From contig NZ_CALADU010000211.1 in assembly GCF_937890665.1 (NCBI RefSeq), positions 1 to 39,191 on the forward strand: 39,191 nucleotides of DNA, written 5' to 3'. The translations under genes were made by a program, and so were the position numbers. Of the stretch, positions 16,470-23,094 are shown in pieces (the stretch's first letter is position 1; the number at the start of each line of letters is the position of its first letter). Under the pieces are notes generated by a model. It was not told the DNA's origin, did not search any database, and saw only the letters and a list, made by a program, of their open reading frames with translations. This stretch comes from an uncultured Subdoligranulum sp. (GTDB lineage Bacteria > Bacillota_A > Clostridia > Oscillospirales > Ruminococcaceae).

Positions 16470-17468
16470 ATGGTTTTACGAAACTGGCAAAGAAACGGGT
16501 TGCGCATCGTTGCCTTTCTGCTGGTACTGTTGATGCTGGTACTGGCCGCCGGCCACTACCTGATGCCCCAATCCAACCGCTATCTGGAAGGTTACACGGC
16601 GGGCGGTATTCTGGGGGAAGATTTTGATACCATTGATGTGTTGGTGTTGGGGGATTCCAACGCCGCGCAGGGCATCGCCCCCATGAAATGGTACGACGAG
16701 CACGGCATCACCGGCTACACCTACGCCGCAGGCTGGCTGTCGATGTACAACATCTATTATCGTCTGTTTCAAATCTATGAGGAACAAAACCCCAAAGTGG
16801 TGGTGCTTTGCACCGCTCCCGCCTACTCCAAGAAGAGCAGCGAAACCTATATGCAGAGCGCCGTCGGAGACATTGCCGACGAACTGCTGCCGCTGCTGCG
16901 CTTTCATGACAACTGGAAATATCTGACGCCGGACAATCTTTTCACCGAAAAGGATTACAGTTGGCGGGATGTGAACAAGGGGTACACCCCCATCACCGAT
17001 GTAGCCGGCCGCCCCAACACGGACTATATGTACGATACCGGTGCCAGCGAGCCGATTCCCTTCTTGGTGAAATGGTATATGCAGCGCATCTTGCAGCTCT
17101 GCGCCGAACACGACAGTGAGGTGCTGCTGGTCACGGTACCGGCAGCAGTTGGCTGGAATTTGGCCCGCCACAACGGCATTGCCGCCTTTGCCGAGGAAAA
17201 CGGCGTACCGTATCTGGATTTTAATATGCCGAAAACCAATCCCGGCATTGACTGGGCCACCGATACCGCCGACGGCGGCACCCATCTGAACTGGTTGGGA
17301 GCCCAAAAAGTTACCGAGGCGTTGGGCGGCTACCTGATGGCCCACTACGATCTGACGGATCATCGCGGCACCGCCGGCTACGAAAGCTGGGACAGCGACG
17401 CCCAGACCTATCGTGACCAACGGTCAACGATCGATCAGAAAGTCTGCGAGAACGCCAGCCTTGTTTAA
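16470..17468 (+). CDS. dltD: DltD-like SGNH-fold protein, membrane anchored
   Basis: 332 residues. One N-terminal membrane helix (about residues 11-30) is followed by an extracellular SGNH/GDSL hydrolase-like domain: LGDSNAAQG with nucleophile Ser63, and DGGTHLN with Asp268 and His272 near the C-terminus. As the last gene of the operon it occupies the DltD position and probably makes the final transfer to, or editing of, teichoic acid. Its sequence is not clearly the classic DltD C-terminal family, so the symbol is by position and fold. It begins 31 bases after dltB with CGGGAG about 10 bases before the ATG. Confidence 0.75.
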   Translation: MVLRNWQRNGLRIVAFLLVLLMLVLAAGHYLMPQSNRYLEGYTAGGILGEDFDTIDVLVLGDSNAAQGIAPMKWYDEHGITGYTYAAGWLSMYNIYYRLFQIYEEQNPKVVVLCTAPAYSKKSSETYMQSAVGDIADELLPLLRFHDNWKYLTPDNLFTEKDYSWRDVNKGYTPITDVAGRPNTDYMYDTGASEPIPFLVKWYMQRILQLCAEHDSEVLLVTVPAAVGWNLARHNGIAAFAEENGVPYLDFNMPKTNPGIDWATDTADGGTHLNWLGAQKVTEALGGYLMAHYDLTDHRGTAGYESWDSDAQTYRDQRSTIDQKVCENASLV

Positions 17469-17519
17469 TTTGCACAAATGACAGCTATCTTTTTACAGCA
17501 CATTATACAGTTTTTCCTC

Positions 17520-17548
17520 TTGCAAACCTTGTCGAAATCGTGTATGAT
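17520..17548 (+). promoter_or_regulatory. Promoter of the structured RNA candidate
   Basis: TTGCAA (17520-17525), 17-base spacer, TATGAT (17543-17548). It lies 50 bases after dltD, with no clear terminator between. No gene follows on the plus strand; only the RNA at 17556-17785 does. Confidence 0.75.
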
Positions 17549-17555
17549 AAGGGCA

Positions 17556-17785
17556 TAGAAAGCAACGACGCTTTGGAACGGTTGGGTACGCACCGCCGTA
17601 CCAAAGCGTTTTTTGTGGAAACGCTTTCTAGCACAAGAGGAAGAATACCAGAGCGCCCTGCCGGTCAATAGGAAGGGCATCCACTTGTAGAGGGGTGGGT
17701 TCCGTTCGATGCAGGAGCGGCAAGACGTTCTGTTTTTCTCCTTCTTTTAAAGGCGGGACGGGGCAGTGGCCGTCCCGTTTTTATT
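17556..17785 (+). ncRNA. Candidate structured noncoding RNA, about 230 nt, family not recognised
   Basis: This accounts for the otherwise gene-free stretch 17469-17844. Domain 1 (17556-17630) is closed by TAGAAAGC/GCTTTCTA and contains a 13-bp stem (ACGCTTTGG-A-ACGG with CCGT-A-CCAAAGCGT) and a 14-base loop. Domain 2 is closed by an 18-position helix (17635-17652 with 17729-17746; three mismatches, one G-U). It encloses three hairpins: GCCCT/AGGGC (17655-17678), ATCCAC/GTGGGT (17679-17700) and CCGTTC/GAGCGG (17702-17720), making a four-way junction. A strong terminator follows. No convincing reading frame is present. I cannot match it to 6S, SRP, tmRNA, RNase P or a riboswitch I know. Its function is unknown. 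Confidence 0.65.
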
Positions 17786-17788
17786 TTG
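17754..17788 (+). terminator. Terminator of the structured RNA
   Basis: CGGGACGG (17754-17761), 8-base loop, CCGTCCCG (17770-17777), then TTTTTATTTTG. Confidence 0.88.
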
Positions 17789-17794
17789 TGGCAC

Positions 17795-17828
17795 AAAAAG
17801 CGCCGGTCCGTTGGGACCGGCGCTTTTC
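17795..17828 (-). terminator. Terminator of the PTS IIC gene (bidirectional)
   Basis: GCGCCGGTCC (17800-17809), GTTG loop, GGACCGGCGC (17814-17823). It is flanked by A4-5 and T4, so it can work on both strands; on the minus strand it follows the stop at 17845. Confidence 0.85.
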
Positions 17829-17844
17829 TGCTGTATCTGTATTT

Positions 17845-18888
17845 TCAAGACAATTTCAGGTCGTTTTCCCGGATCCAGCCTTTTTTGCGCAGCAATTCAC
17901 AGAACCCCACACTGAGCACCGCCGGCAGCACAAAACAAATCAGCGCCAATCCTGCCCAGTCAAAAGCCGTGACGGTCTTGCCCATCTCAACCCAACCGGT
18001 ATAGACACCGATCTGGCCCACCAAACCGCAAGTCCCCATACCACTGGACACCGCCGGACCGTTCATTTCCAGATGGAACAGGCAGGTAGCCAAGGGTCCG
18101 GTGATGGCCGAAGCCAGTGTGGGCGGGATCCAGATGCGCGGATTGCGCAGAATATTGGGCATCTGCAGCATGCTGGTGCCCAATCCTTGGCTGACTAGTC
18201 CCCCTACGCCGTTCTCTTTATAGCTCATCACCGCAAAGCCTACCATCTGGGCGCAGCAGCCTGCTACTGCCGCACCACCGGCCAATCCGGTCAGTCCCAG
18301 CGCCGCACAGATGGCCGCACTGGAAATGGGCAGCGTCAACGCCACGCCCACCAGGACCGATACGATGATGCCCATAAGCAGCGGCTGCAGTTCGGTGGCC
18401 CACATGATCACACTGCCCACCGCGCTGGCCGCTGTTCCAATGGCCGGTGCAAACAGAACGCTGAGCCCTACGCCCATCAGGATGGTCACCGCCGGGGTGA
18501 CCAAAATGTCCACCCGGGTTTCCTTGCTGACCAGCTTGCCGCATTCCGCCGATACAATGGCAATGAAGTAAACCGCCAAGGGACCGCCGGCACCGCCCAG
18601 TTCATTGGCAGCGCCGCCCACCGCGATCAGGCTGAACAGTACCAACTGCGGTGCATGGAGCGCATACCCAATGGAAGCCGCCATAGCGGGTCCGGCCACT
18701 GCGGTGGCATAGCCGCCGGCAGCCACCAGAAAGGCCCATCCCAACTGCTCCCCCAGCGTCTTGATGATGGTACCGATCAGCAAGCTGGCAAACAGTCCCT
18801 GCGCCATGGCTCCCATCGCATCGATACCATACCGATGCGCCGAGATAATTACATCTTTGCGTCGAAAAAAGGTTTGTACCGCTTCCAT
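17845..18888 (-). CDS. PTS EIIC-like membrane protein (PfoR-like)
   Basis: 347 residues, polytopic, of the PTS_EIIC_2 type (PF13303), which includes Clostridium perfringens PfoR. Features: N-terminal FFRRKDVIISAHRYGIDAMGAMAQGLFASL, then Gly/Ala-rich helices (GYATAVAGPAMAASIGYAL, VGGAANELGGAGGPLAV), and NILRNPRIWIPPTLASAITG near the C-terminus. No EIIA or EIIB domain or gene is adjacent, so it may work with components encoded elsewhere or be a regulator/transporter of unknown substrate. The ATG has GGAGGGTGG about 10 bases upstream. It is monocistronic with its own promoter and terminator. Confidence 0.87.
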   Translation of the reverse strand: MEAVQTFFRRKDVIISAHRYGIDAMGAMAQGLFASLLIGTIIKTLGEQLGWAFLVAAGGYATAVAGPAMAASIGYALHAPQLVLFSLIAVGGAANELGGAGGPLAVYFIAIVSAECGKLVSKETRVDILVTPAVTILMGVGLSVLFAPAIGTAASAVGSVIMWATELQPLLMGIIVSVLVGVALTLPISSAAICAALGLTGLAGGAAVAGCCAQMVGFAVMSYKENGVGGLVSQGLGTSMLQMPNILRNPRIWIPPTLASAITGPLATCLFHLEMNGPAVSSGMGTCGLVGQIGVYTGWVEMGKTVTAFDWAGLALICFVLPAVLSVGFCELLRKKGWIRENDLKLS

Positions 18889-18918
18889 ATATTTTCCACC
18901 CTCCTCAAATTTAACGGT

Positions 18919-18947
18919 ATTTTAGCACCGCACGCTATAAATTGCAA
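18919..18947 (-). promoter_or_regulatory. Promoter of the PTS IIC gene
   Basis: Minus strand TTGCAA (18947-18942), 17-base spacer, TAAAAT (18924-18919). Confidence 0.65.
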
Positions 18948-18955
18948 CCCGCCGA

Positions 18956-18984
18956 TTGAAAATGGCACCGGAATGCGGTACAAT
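18956..18984 (+). promoter_or_regulatory. Promoter of the esterase / DJ-1 unit
   Basis: TTGAAA (18956-18961), 17-base spacer, TACAAT (18979-18984). Its -35 is only 9 bases from the -35 of the divergent IIC promoter. Confidence 0.68.
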
Positions 18985-19025
18985 AAAACATAGAAATCCA
19001 TTTTGTCAAAAGGAGTAAGGGTTCT

Positions 19026-19778
19026 ATGGTCGAAACCTTTACCACCCGGATCACCCCCTACGGTCTGGACCGCAACGTTTTTTTGTATCTGCCCGATGAC
19101 TGGCAGACGGCCGGCAAGCGGTATCCGGTGGTCTATATGTTCGACGGTCACAATCTGTTTTTTGACTCTACCGCCACCTACGGCACCTGTTGGGGACTGA
19201 AAGACTATCTGGATGCCCACCCCGAGGCCATTGTGGTGGCGCCGGAATGCAACCACGAAGGCAACCAACGGCTGGAAGAATATTGCCCCTACGACTCGAA
19301 CTGGTTCGACGGCATCCACGGCACCGGCAAAGCCTATCTGGACTGGCTAGTGCAGGAGCTTAAACCTTGGATCGACGAGCGATACCCCACCCTGCCCGAC
19401 CGGAGCCATACGGCGTTGGGCGGTTCCAGCATGGGCGGCTTGATGAGCCTGTATGGCGTAGCGCTCTACAGCACCGTATTCAGCAAGGCGGCCTGCCTGT
19501 CGCCGTCGGTGCGGCTCTGCATGGAGTCCCTGACCGACGATCTGCGCCGTACCCGCCTTGCACCCGATACCCGGGTCTATCTGAGCTGGGGCGAACTGGA
19601 AGCCCGGGACCAGCACCAACTGGCAGAATACACCGACAACGCCCTGACCGTAACCCGGCTGCTCACCGCACAAGGCGCAGCGGTCTACCCCTATTTTCAG
19701 ATGGACGGACGGCACTGCGAGGCGGATTGGCGCCGCCAATTGGACCGCTGTTTCCGTTTTCTGTTCGGCTGGCAATAA
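19026..19778 (+). CDS. Putative esterase, alpha/beta hydrolase (esterase D family)
   Basis: 250 residues. It looks like the Putative_esterase group (PF00756): N-terminal VFLYLPDDWQTAGKRYPVVY and MFDGHNLFFD, the nucleophile elbow LGGSSMGGLMS with Ser135, and a probable His in DGRHCEADW. Enterochelin esterase, S-formylglutathione hydrolase and mycolyltransferase share this fold; the substrate here cannot be told. There is no signal peptide, so it should be cytoplasmic. The ATG has AAGGAG 10 bases upstream. A DJ-1/PfpI gene follows after 42 bases, probably on the same transcript. Confidence 0.87.
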   Translation: MVETFTTRITPYGLDRNVFLYLPDDWQTAGKRYPVVYMFDGHNLFFDSTATYGTCWGLKDYLDAHPEAIVVAPECNHEGNQRLEEYCPYDSNWFDGIHGTGKAYLDWLVQELKPWIDERYPTLPDRSHTALGGSSMGGLMSLYGVALYSTVFSKAACLSPSVRLCMESLTDDLRRTRLAPDTRVYLSWGELEARDQHQLAEYTDNALTVTRLLTAQGAAVYPYFQMDGRHCEADWRRQLDRCFRFLFGWQ

Positions 19779-19820
19779 CCAGCCGTTCGCTATACTAGAT
19801 CCCTAAAGGAGGTAGTTTCC

Positions 19821-20375
19821 ATGTCCAAAGCTGTTATCTTTTTTGCCCCCGGCCTGGAGGAATGCGAAGGCCTGCTCTGCGTGGATATTCTTCGCCGCGC
19901 CGGCGTGGAGGTGACCATTGCGGCCGTGGGCGGCCAGCAGACCGTGACCAGCGCCCGGCAAGTCCATGTGGTGGCCGATGCGCTGGCTGAGGAGGTCGAC
20001 TACAACGCCTACGACGCCTGCATCCTGCCCGGCGGTATTCCGGGCGTAAACAACCTGAAGGCCGACGCTACGGTTTGCAAGGTCTGTCAGGACTTCGCCG
20101 CAGCCGGCAAGCTCGTGGCTGCCATCTGCGCCGGCCCCACCGTGCTGGCGTCCTTTGGGGTGCTGAACGGTAAGAAAGCCACCGTCTACCCCGGCATGGA
20201 CGCGGCCCTGACGGAGGGCGGCGCCTCCTACACCGGGCTGCCGCTGACCATCGACGGCAACATCGTCACTGGCGAAGCGCTGGGTGCCGCGATTCCCTTT
20301 GCTCTGGCATTGGCACGGCTGCTGGCCGACGGAGAAGCCTCTGACCGGGTCAAGAAAGCCATCGTCTATCAATAA
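19821..20375 (+). CDS. DJ-1/PfpI family protein
   Basis: 184 residues, the length and core of DJ-1/ThiJ proteins. Visible: N-terminal VIFFAPGLEECEG with the conserved Glu, the ILPGGIPG segment, and AAICAGPTVL with the reactive Cys103. Family members act as glyoxalase III/deglycase-type enzymes, redox sensors or chaperones. Methylglyoxal synthase lies immediately downstream in convergent orientation, which makes a role in methylglyoxal handling attractive but only inferred. AAAGGAGG lies 8 bases before the ATG. The 3' end runs into a strong terminator. Confidence 0.9.
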   Translation: MSKAVIFFAPGLEECEGLLCVDILRRAGVEVTIAAVGGQQTVTSARQVHVVADALAEEVDYNAYDACILPGGIPGVNNLKADATVCKVCQDFAAAGKLVAAICAGPTVLASFGVLNGKKATVYPGMDAALTEGGASYTGLPLTIDGNIVTGEALGAAIPFALALARLLADGEASDRVKKAIVYQ

Positions 20376-20387
20376 CACAAACGCAGA

Positions 20388-20428
20388 AGAGCCTGCCTCC
20401 GGCCAAACCGGAGACAGGCTCTTTTTTA
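20388..20428 (+). terminator. Terminator of the esterase / DJ-1 unit
   Basis: GAGCCTGCCTCCGG (20389-20402), CCAAA loop, CCGGAGACAGGCTC (20408-20421), with one mismatch pair, then TTTTTT. Faces the convergent mgsA. Confidence 0.9.
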
Positions 20429-20435
20429 ATCCGCT

Positions 20436-20843
20436 TTATGATTTTCGATTCCGCTGCAATTCGATCCACGCCAGATCGCCCCGCTCCAGACCGTGGATCA
20501 GCACTTCGGCAGTGGCAATGTTGGTGGCCACCGGAATGGTGTGCATATCACACAGACGCAGCAGCGTGGCGTCGTTGGGTTCCCCGGGCTTGGCTCCTAC
20601 CGGATCCCGGAAGAACAGCAGCATGTCCACTTCTCCGCAGCCGATCATGGCAACCACCTGCTCGGCGCCGCCGCGACCGCCCGGATACAGACAGCGCACC
20701 GGCAGCCCTGTGGCATCATGCACGATCTTGCCGGTGACACCTGTGGCGATCAGATCATTCTGCGACAGGATGCGCACATACGCCGTGCAAAATTGTGCCA
20801 TCAATTCTTTGCGGGAATCGTGGGCAATCAAAGCGATCCTCAT
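20436..20843 (-). CDS. mgsA: Methylglyoxal synthase
   Basis: 135 residues from ATG 20843. Converts dihydroxyacetone phosphate to methylglyoxal plus phosphate, a bypass that relieves sugar-phosphate stress. Matches the family: MRIALIAHDSRK at the start, LIATGVTGKIVHDATGL, then PGGRGGAEQV (phosphate binding), GEVDMLLFFRDP with the catalytic Asp, and IPVATNIATAEVLI. The frame is open upstream to 21011, but homology begins at 20843, which has GGGAGAGAG about 8 bases before it; I therefore reject the longer start. The leader from the promoter contains a hairpin at 20865-20882. Confidence 0.95.
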   Translation of the reverse strand: MRIALIAHDSRKELMAQFCTAYVRILSQNDLIATGVTGKIVHDATGLPVRCLYPGGRGGAEQVVAMIGCGEVDMLLFFRDPVGAKPGEPNDATLLRLCDMHTIPVATNIATAEVLIHGLERGDLAWIELQRNRKS

Positions 20844-20864
20844 GACGATACTCTCTCCCTCTAT

Positions 20865-20882
20865 GGGACCCTCCTTGGTCCC
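20865..20882 (-). other. Leader hairpin of mgsA holding an SD-like sequence
   Basis: Minus strand GGGACC-AAGGAG-GGTCCC: a perfect 6-bp stem whose loop is a consensus Shine-Dalgarno. It lies 22 bases upstream of the true start and has no start codon of its own. Could be a ribosome standby site or protein-binding site; function unknown. Confidence 0.4.
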
Positions 20883-20903
20883 AAAAACAATGCTATCTTT
20901 TAT

Positions 20904-20932
20904 ATGATAAGCTAATTTTGCACAAATTGCAA
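20904..20932 (-). promoter_or_regulatory. Promoter of mgsA
   Basis: Minus strand TTGCAA (20932-20927), 17-base spacer, TATCAT (20909-20904). Confidence 0.65.
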
Positions 20933-21039
20933 GTACCGGCACAAAGAAAGCCCCAAAAAAGCCCTTCTTTTCAAGGAAGAAGTTGTCGTTTTGACCAAAA
21001 GTCCTTTGCAAAGTTTGGCAAAACCGCGCGCGGTGTCCA

Positions 21040-21048
21040 TGTTATAAT
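21040..21048 (+). promoter_or_regulatory. Extended -10 promoter of the ricin-lectin gene
   Basis: TGTTATAAT: TGn plus a perfect TATAAT (21043-21048). No good -35 at 17 bases. The rest of the 20933-21039 gap shows only a weak CTTCTT/AAGAAG hairpin. Confidence 0.6.
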
Positions 21049-21101
21049 AGAGAAAATAACGGCAGGGTTTTCTTCGATGCCCTGTCAAAGGAGGATCTAC
21101 C

Positions 21102-21689
21102 ATGAGGAAATCTGCCCAGACAATCATTCGTCCCGACGCATGCTATACCATCGCCGCTGCCAACGGCCGGGTGTTGGAGGTGGCCGATTTCAACACCGAG
21201 AACGGTGCCTCGGTGCGGCTATGGAGCTACGAGGGACAGCCCTGGCAGCAATGGCGTTTTGAGGAAGCCGGAGAAGGCGAATACCGCATCAAGAATCGCT
21301 TTACCGGCAAGGTGATGGATCTGGCCATGTCCGGCGTGGTCAACGGCACTTGGATCCACCAGTGGAGCCAGACATCCGGTGCCGGCCAGCGCTGGCAGAT
21401 CGTAGATGCCGGCGGCGGTAAAGTCAAGCTGCGCAACGTGCTGGCCGACAAAGTCATCGATCTGGTAGGCATGCGGGTAGAAAACGGCACCCAAGCCCAG
21501 ATTTGGCAGGATGTGTCGGGCGAAAACCAGCTTTGGAAGTTGGAGCCGGTACCGGACCGGCTGATGGAAAAGCCCATCGAACCGCCGCCCGCCAAGGCAA
21601 CGCCCAAAAAGGCCGCCAAGACCACCCGCACCCAGACTGGGAAAAAGGCCAGCGGCAAATCTGCCCGCCGGGCCAGTAAAAACAAATAA
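21102..21689 (+). CDS. Ricin-type beta-trefoil lectin domain protein with Lys/Ala-rich basic tail
   Basis: 195 residues. Residues about 10-148 form one RICIN (beta-trefoil) domain with three repeats carrying the QxW signature: QQW (49-51), QRW (96-98) and QLW (143-145), plus repeated MDLAMSGVVNG / IDLVGMRVENG segments. Residues about 160-195 are Pro, Lys, Ala, Thr and Arg rich (KKAAKTTRTQTGKKASGKSA), resembling the C-terminal tails of histone H1-like DNA-binding proteins. There is no signal peptide or membrane helix. A sugar- or polymer-binding protein that also contacts nucleic acid or a cell-wall polyanion is conceivable; the function is unknown. The ATG has AAAGGAGG 8 bases upstream. Confidence 0.87.
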   Translation: MRKSAQTIIRPDACYTIAAANGRVLEVADFNTENGASVRLWSYEGQPWQQWRFEEAGEGEYRIKNRFTGKVMDLAMSGVVNGTWIHQWSQTSGAGQRWQIVDAGGGKVKLRNVLADKVIDLVGMRVENGTQAQIWQDVSGENQLWKLEPVPDRLMEKPIEPPPAKATPKKAAKTTRTQTGKKASGKSARRASKNK

Positions 21690-21701
21690 CCCTCTAGTTT
21701 G

Positions 21702-21738
21702 GGAAGGCCCCCGCTTTGGCGGGGGCCTTCCTCATCTT
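21702..21738 (+). terminator. Terminator after the ricin-lectin gene
   Basis: GGAAGGCCCCCGC (21702-21714), TTTG loop, GCGGGGGCCTTCC (21719-21731), followed by a weak T-rich TCATCTT. It abuts the next promoter. Confidence 0.75.
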
Positions 21739-21765
21739 GCAGGGTGCTGAAAAGCCTGTTATAAT
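21737..21765 (+). promoter_or_regulatory. Promoter of the DEAD-box helicase gene
   Basis: TTGCAG (21737-21742), 17-base spacer, perfect TATAAT (21760-21765) with TG at the extended position. Confidence 0.75.
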
Positions 21766-21807
21766 AGAAAGAAATCGTAAAAAGTCACGAAAGGCAGTAC
21801 AAACGTT

Positions 21808-22995
21808 ATGCAGTTTACCGAGCTTACCAACGTGGCACCCGAGATTATTCGCGCCACACAGGCGATGGGCTTTTCCGAGATGACCGAGATTCAGGAAAAA
21901 GCCATTCCGCTGATGCTGGCCGGCCACGATATGATCGCCAAGGCCCCTACCGGCACTGGCAAAACCGTTGCCTTCGGCATTCCCATCCTGTCCAAGGTAG
22001 ATCCCACCTCCTGCAAGCCGCAGGCCGTCGTCCTAAGCCCCACCCGGGAGCTGGCCCAGCAGATCGCACAGGATCTTGCCAAACTGGCCCAGTTTTTGCC
22101 CGACATCAAGATCGTCTGTGTCTACGGCGGCGCCGGCATGGACAAGCAGCAGCGCCAGTTAAAGGCGGGCTGCCAGATCGTGGTGGCTACCCCGGGCCGT
22201 CTGATGGACCACTACCGTCATCATGCCATCGATGTGTCCGACGTAGAAACGGTGGTTCTGGACGAAGCCGACGAGATGCTGAACATGGGCTTCTACAAGG
22301 ACGTGCGGCACATCATCGACCTGATGAAGCACCGCAAAAGCCTGTCCATGTTCTCGGCCACCATCAGCCGGGAAGTATTGGACATCGGTTGGCTGTACCA
22401 GCACAACGCCGCCGAAGTCAGCGTACAGCCCGTGGAGGATTCCAGCCCCAAGATCGCCCAGTATAAGCTGCTGACCACCGGCCGGGATAAGCTGGCCGAT
22501 GTGGCCCAGCTCATCATCTCGGAAGGGTATAAGCGGGTGATGGTCTTCTGCAACACCAAGTACAACACCGGTATGCTGGCCAACCAGCTAGCCCGGCTGA
22601 ACTTTAATGTGGATTGTCTTCACGGCGACCTGTCGCAGGCGGAACGCAACCGCATCATGACCCGGTTCAAGGCCGGGGAGATCGCGGTTCTGGTGGCCAC
22701 CGATGTGGCGGCCCGCGGCATCGATGTTTCCGATATTGACGCGGTCATCAACTATGATGTGCCCGAAGAGAATGAGCACTACACCCACCGCATCGGCCGT
22801 ACCGGCCGCGCCCGCAGGGAGGGCGCCAGCTACCTGTTCTACACCAAGGAGGAGCAGAAACGGGTGGATCAACTGCTGCGCCTGACCCGCAATCTGGAGG
22901 ACTGCAAGGCCGTTAAATTTGACTTCAACCACGAAAAGCTCATCGTGGAGGAGAACAAACCGCAGGACCGTTTCCAGATCAAAGCCTACTTTTAA
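21808..22995 (+). CDS. DEAD-box ATP-dependent RNA helicase
   Basis: 395 residues, just the two RecA-like domains without a C-terminal RNA-binding extension, so close to a minimal helicase. Motifs: Q motif near MTEIQEKAIP, motif I APTGTGKT (46-53), Ia PTRELAQQ, DEAD (152-155), SAT (183-185), ATDVAARGID, and motif VI HRIGRTGR (327-334). It remodels RNA in ribosome assembly or decay (CshA/DeaD-like role inferred). The ATG has only a weak AAAGG about 14 bases upstream, and the leader is about 36 bases. Monocistronic. Confidence 0.94.
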   Translation: MQFTELTNVAPEIIRATQAMGFSEMTEIQEKAIPLMLAGHDMIAKAPTGTGKTVAFGIPILSKVDPTSCKPQAVVLSPTRELAQQIAQDLAKLAQFLPDIKIVCVYGGAGMDKQQRQLKAGCQIVVATPGRLMDHYRHHAIDVSDVETVVLDEADEMLNMGFYKDVRHIIDLMKHRKSLSMFSATISREVLDIGWLYQHNAAEVSVQPVEDSSPKIAQYKLLTTGRDKLADVAQLIISEGYKRVMVFCNTKYNTGMLANQLARLNFNVDCLHGDLSQAERNRIMTRFKAGEIAVLVATDVAARGIDVSDIDAVINYDVPEENEHYTHRIGRTGRARREGASYLFYTKEEQKRVDQLLRLTRNLEDCKAVKFDFNHEKLIVEENKPQDRFQIKAYF

Positions 22996-23040
22996 GCAAA
23001 AGTAGGCGGCCGCGCCGCTTTCCCCATCCAACAACACAAA

Positions 23041-23081
23041 AACCCGCGTTCACAGAGATCTGTGAACGCGGGTTTTGTTTG
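23041..23081. terminator. Bidirectional terminator between helicase and histidine kinase genes
   Basis: Perfect 15-bp stem AACCCGCGTTCACAG (23041-23055), AGAT loop, CTGTGAACGCGGGTT (23060-23074). T-rich tails on both strands (TTGTTT plus; TTTTTGTGTT minus) serve the convergent genes. Confidence 0.92.
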
Positions 23082-23094
23082 CTCAGGTTCCTTT

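Noticed and set aside
17616..17629. Strong CRE-like match TGGAAACGCTTTCT
   Set aside because: The bases are fully explained as the 3' strands of RNA helices in domain 1 of the RNA candidate, and it lies downstream of the promoter with no protein gene to regulate.
17465..17680. Small minus-strand open frame (71 codons)
   Set aside because: Antisense to the RNA candidate, no ribosome site, and composition unlike a protein.
17690..17712. Resemblance to a T-box sequence (GGGTGGGTTCCG)
   Set aside because: No stem I or specifier pattern, and no amino-acid gene downstream on the same strand; the neighbour is convergent.
20964..20982. CTTCTT/AAGAAG hairpin with T6 on the minus strand as a terminator
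   Set aside because: No minus-strand transcript would be ending there; the 6-bp AT-rich stem is weak.
20843..21011. Long N-terminal extension of methylglyoxal synthase
   Set aside because: The extension crosses the promoter and leader hairpin; family similarity starts exactly at ATG 20843.
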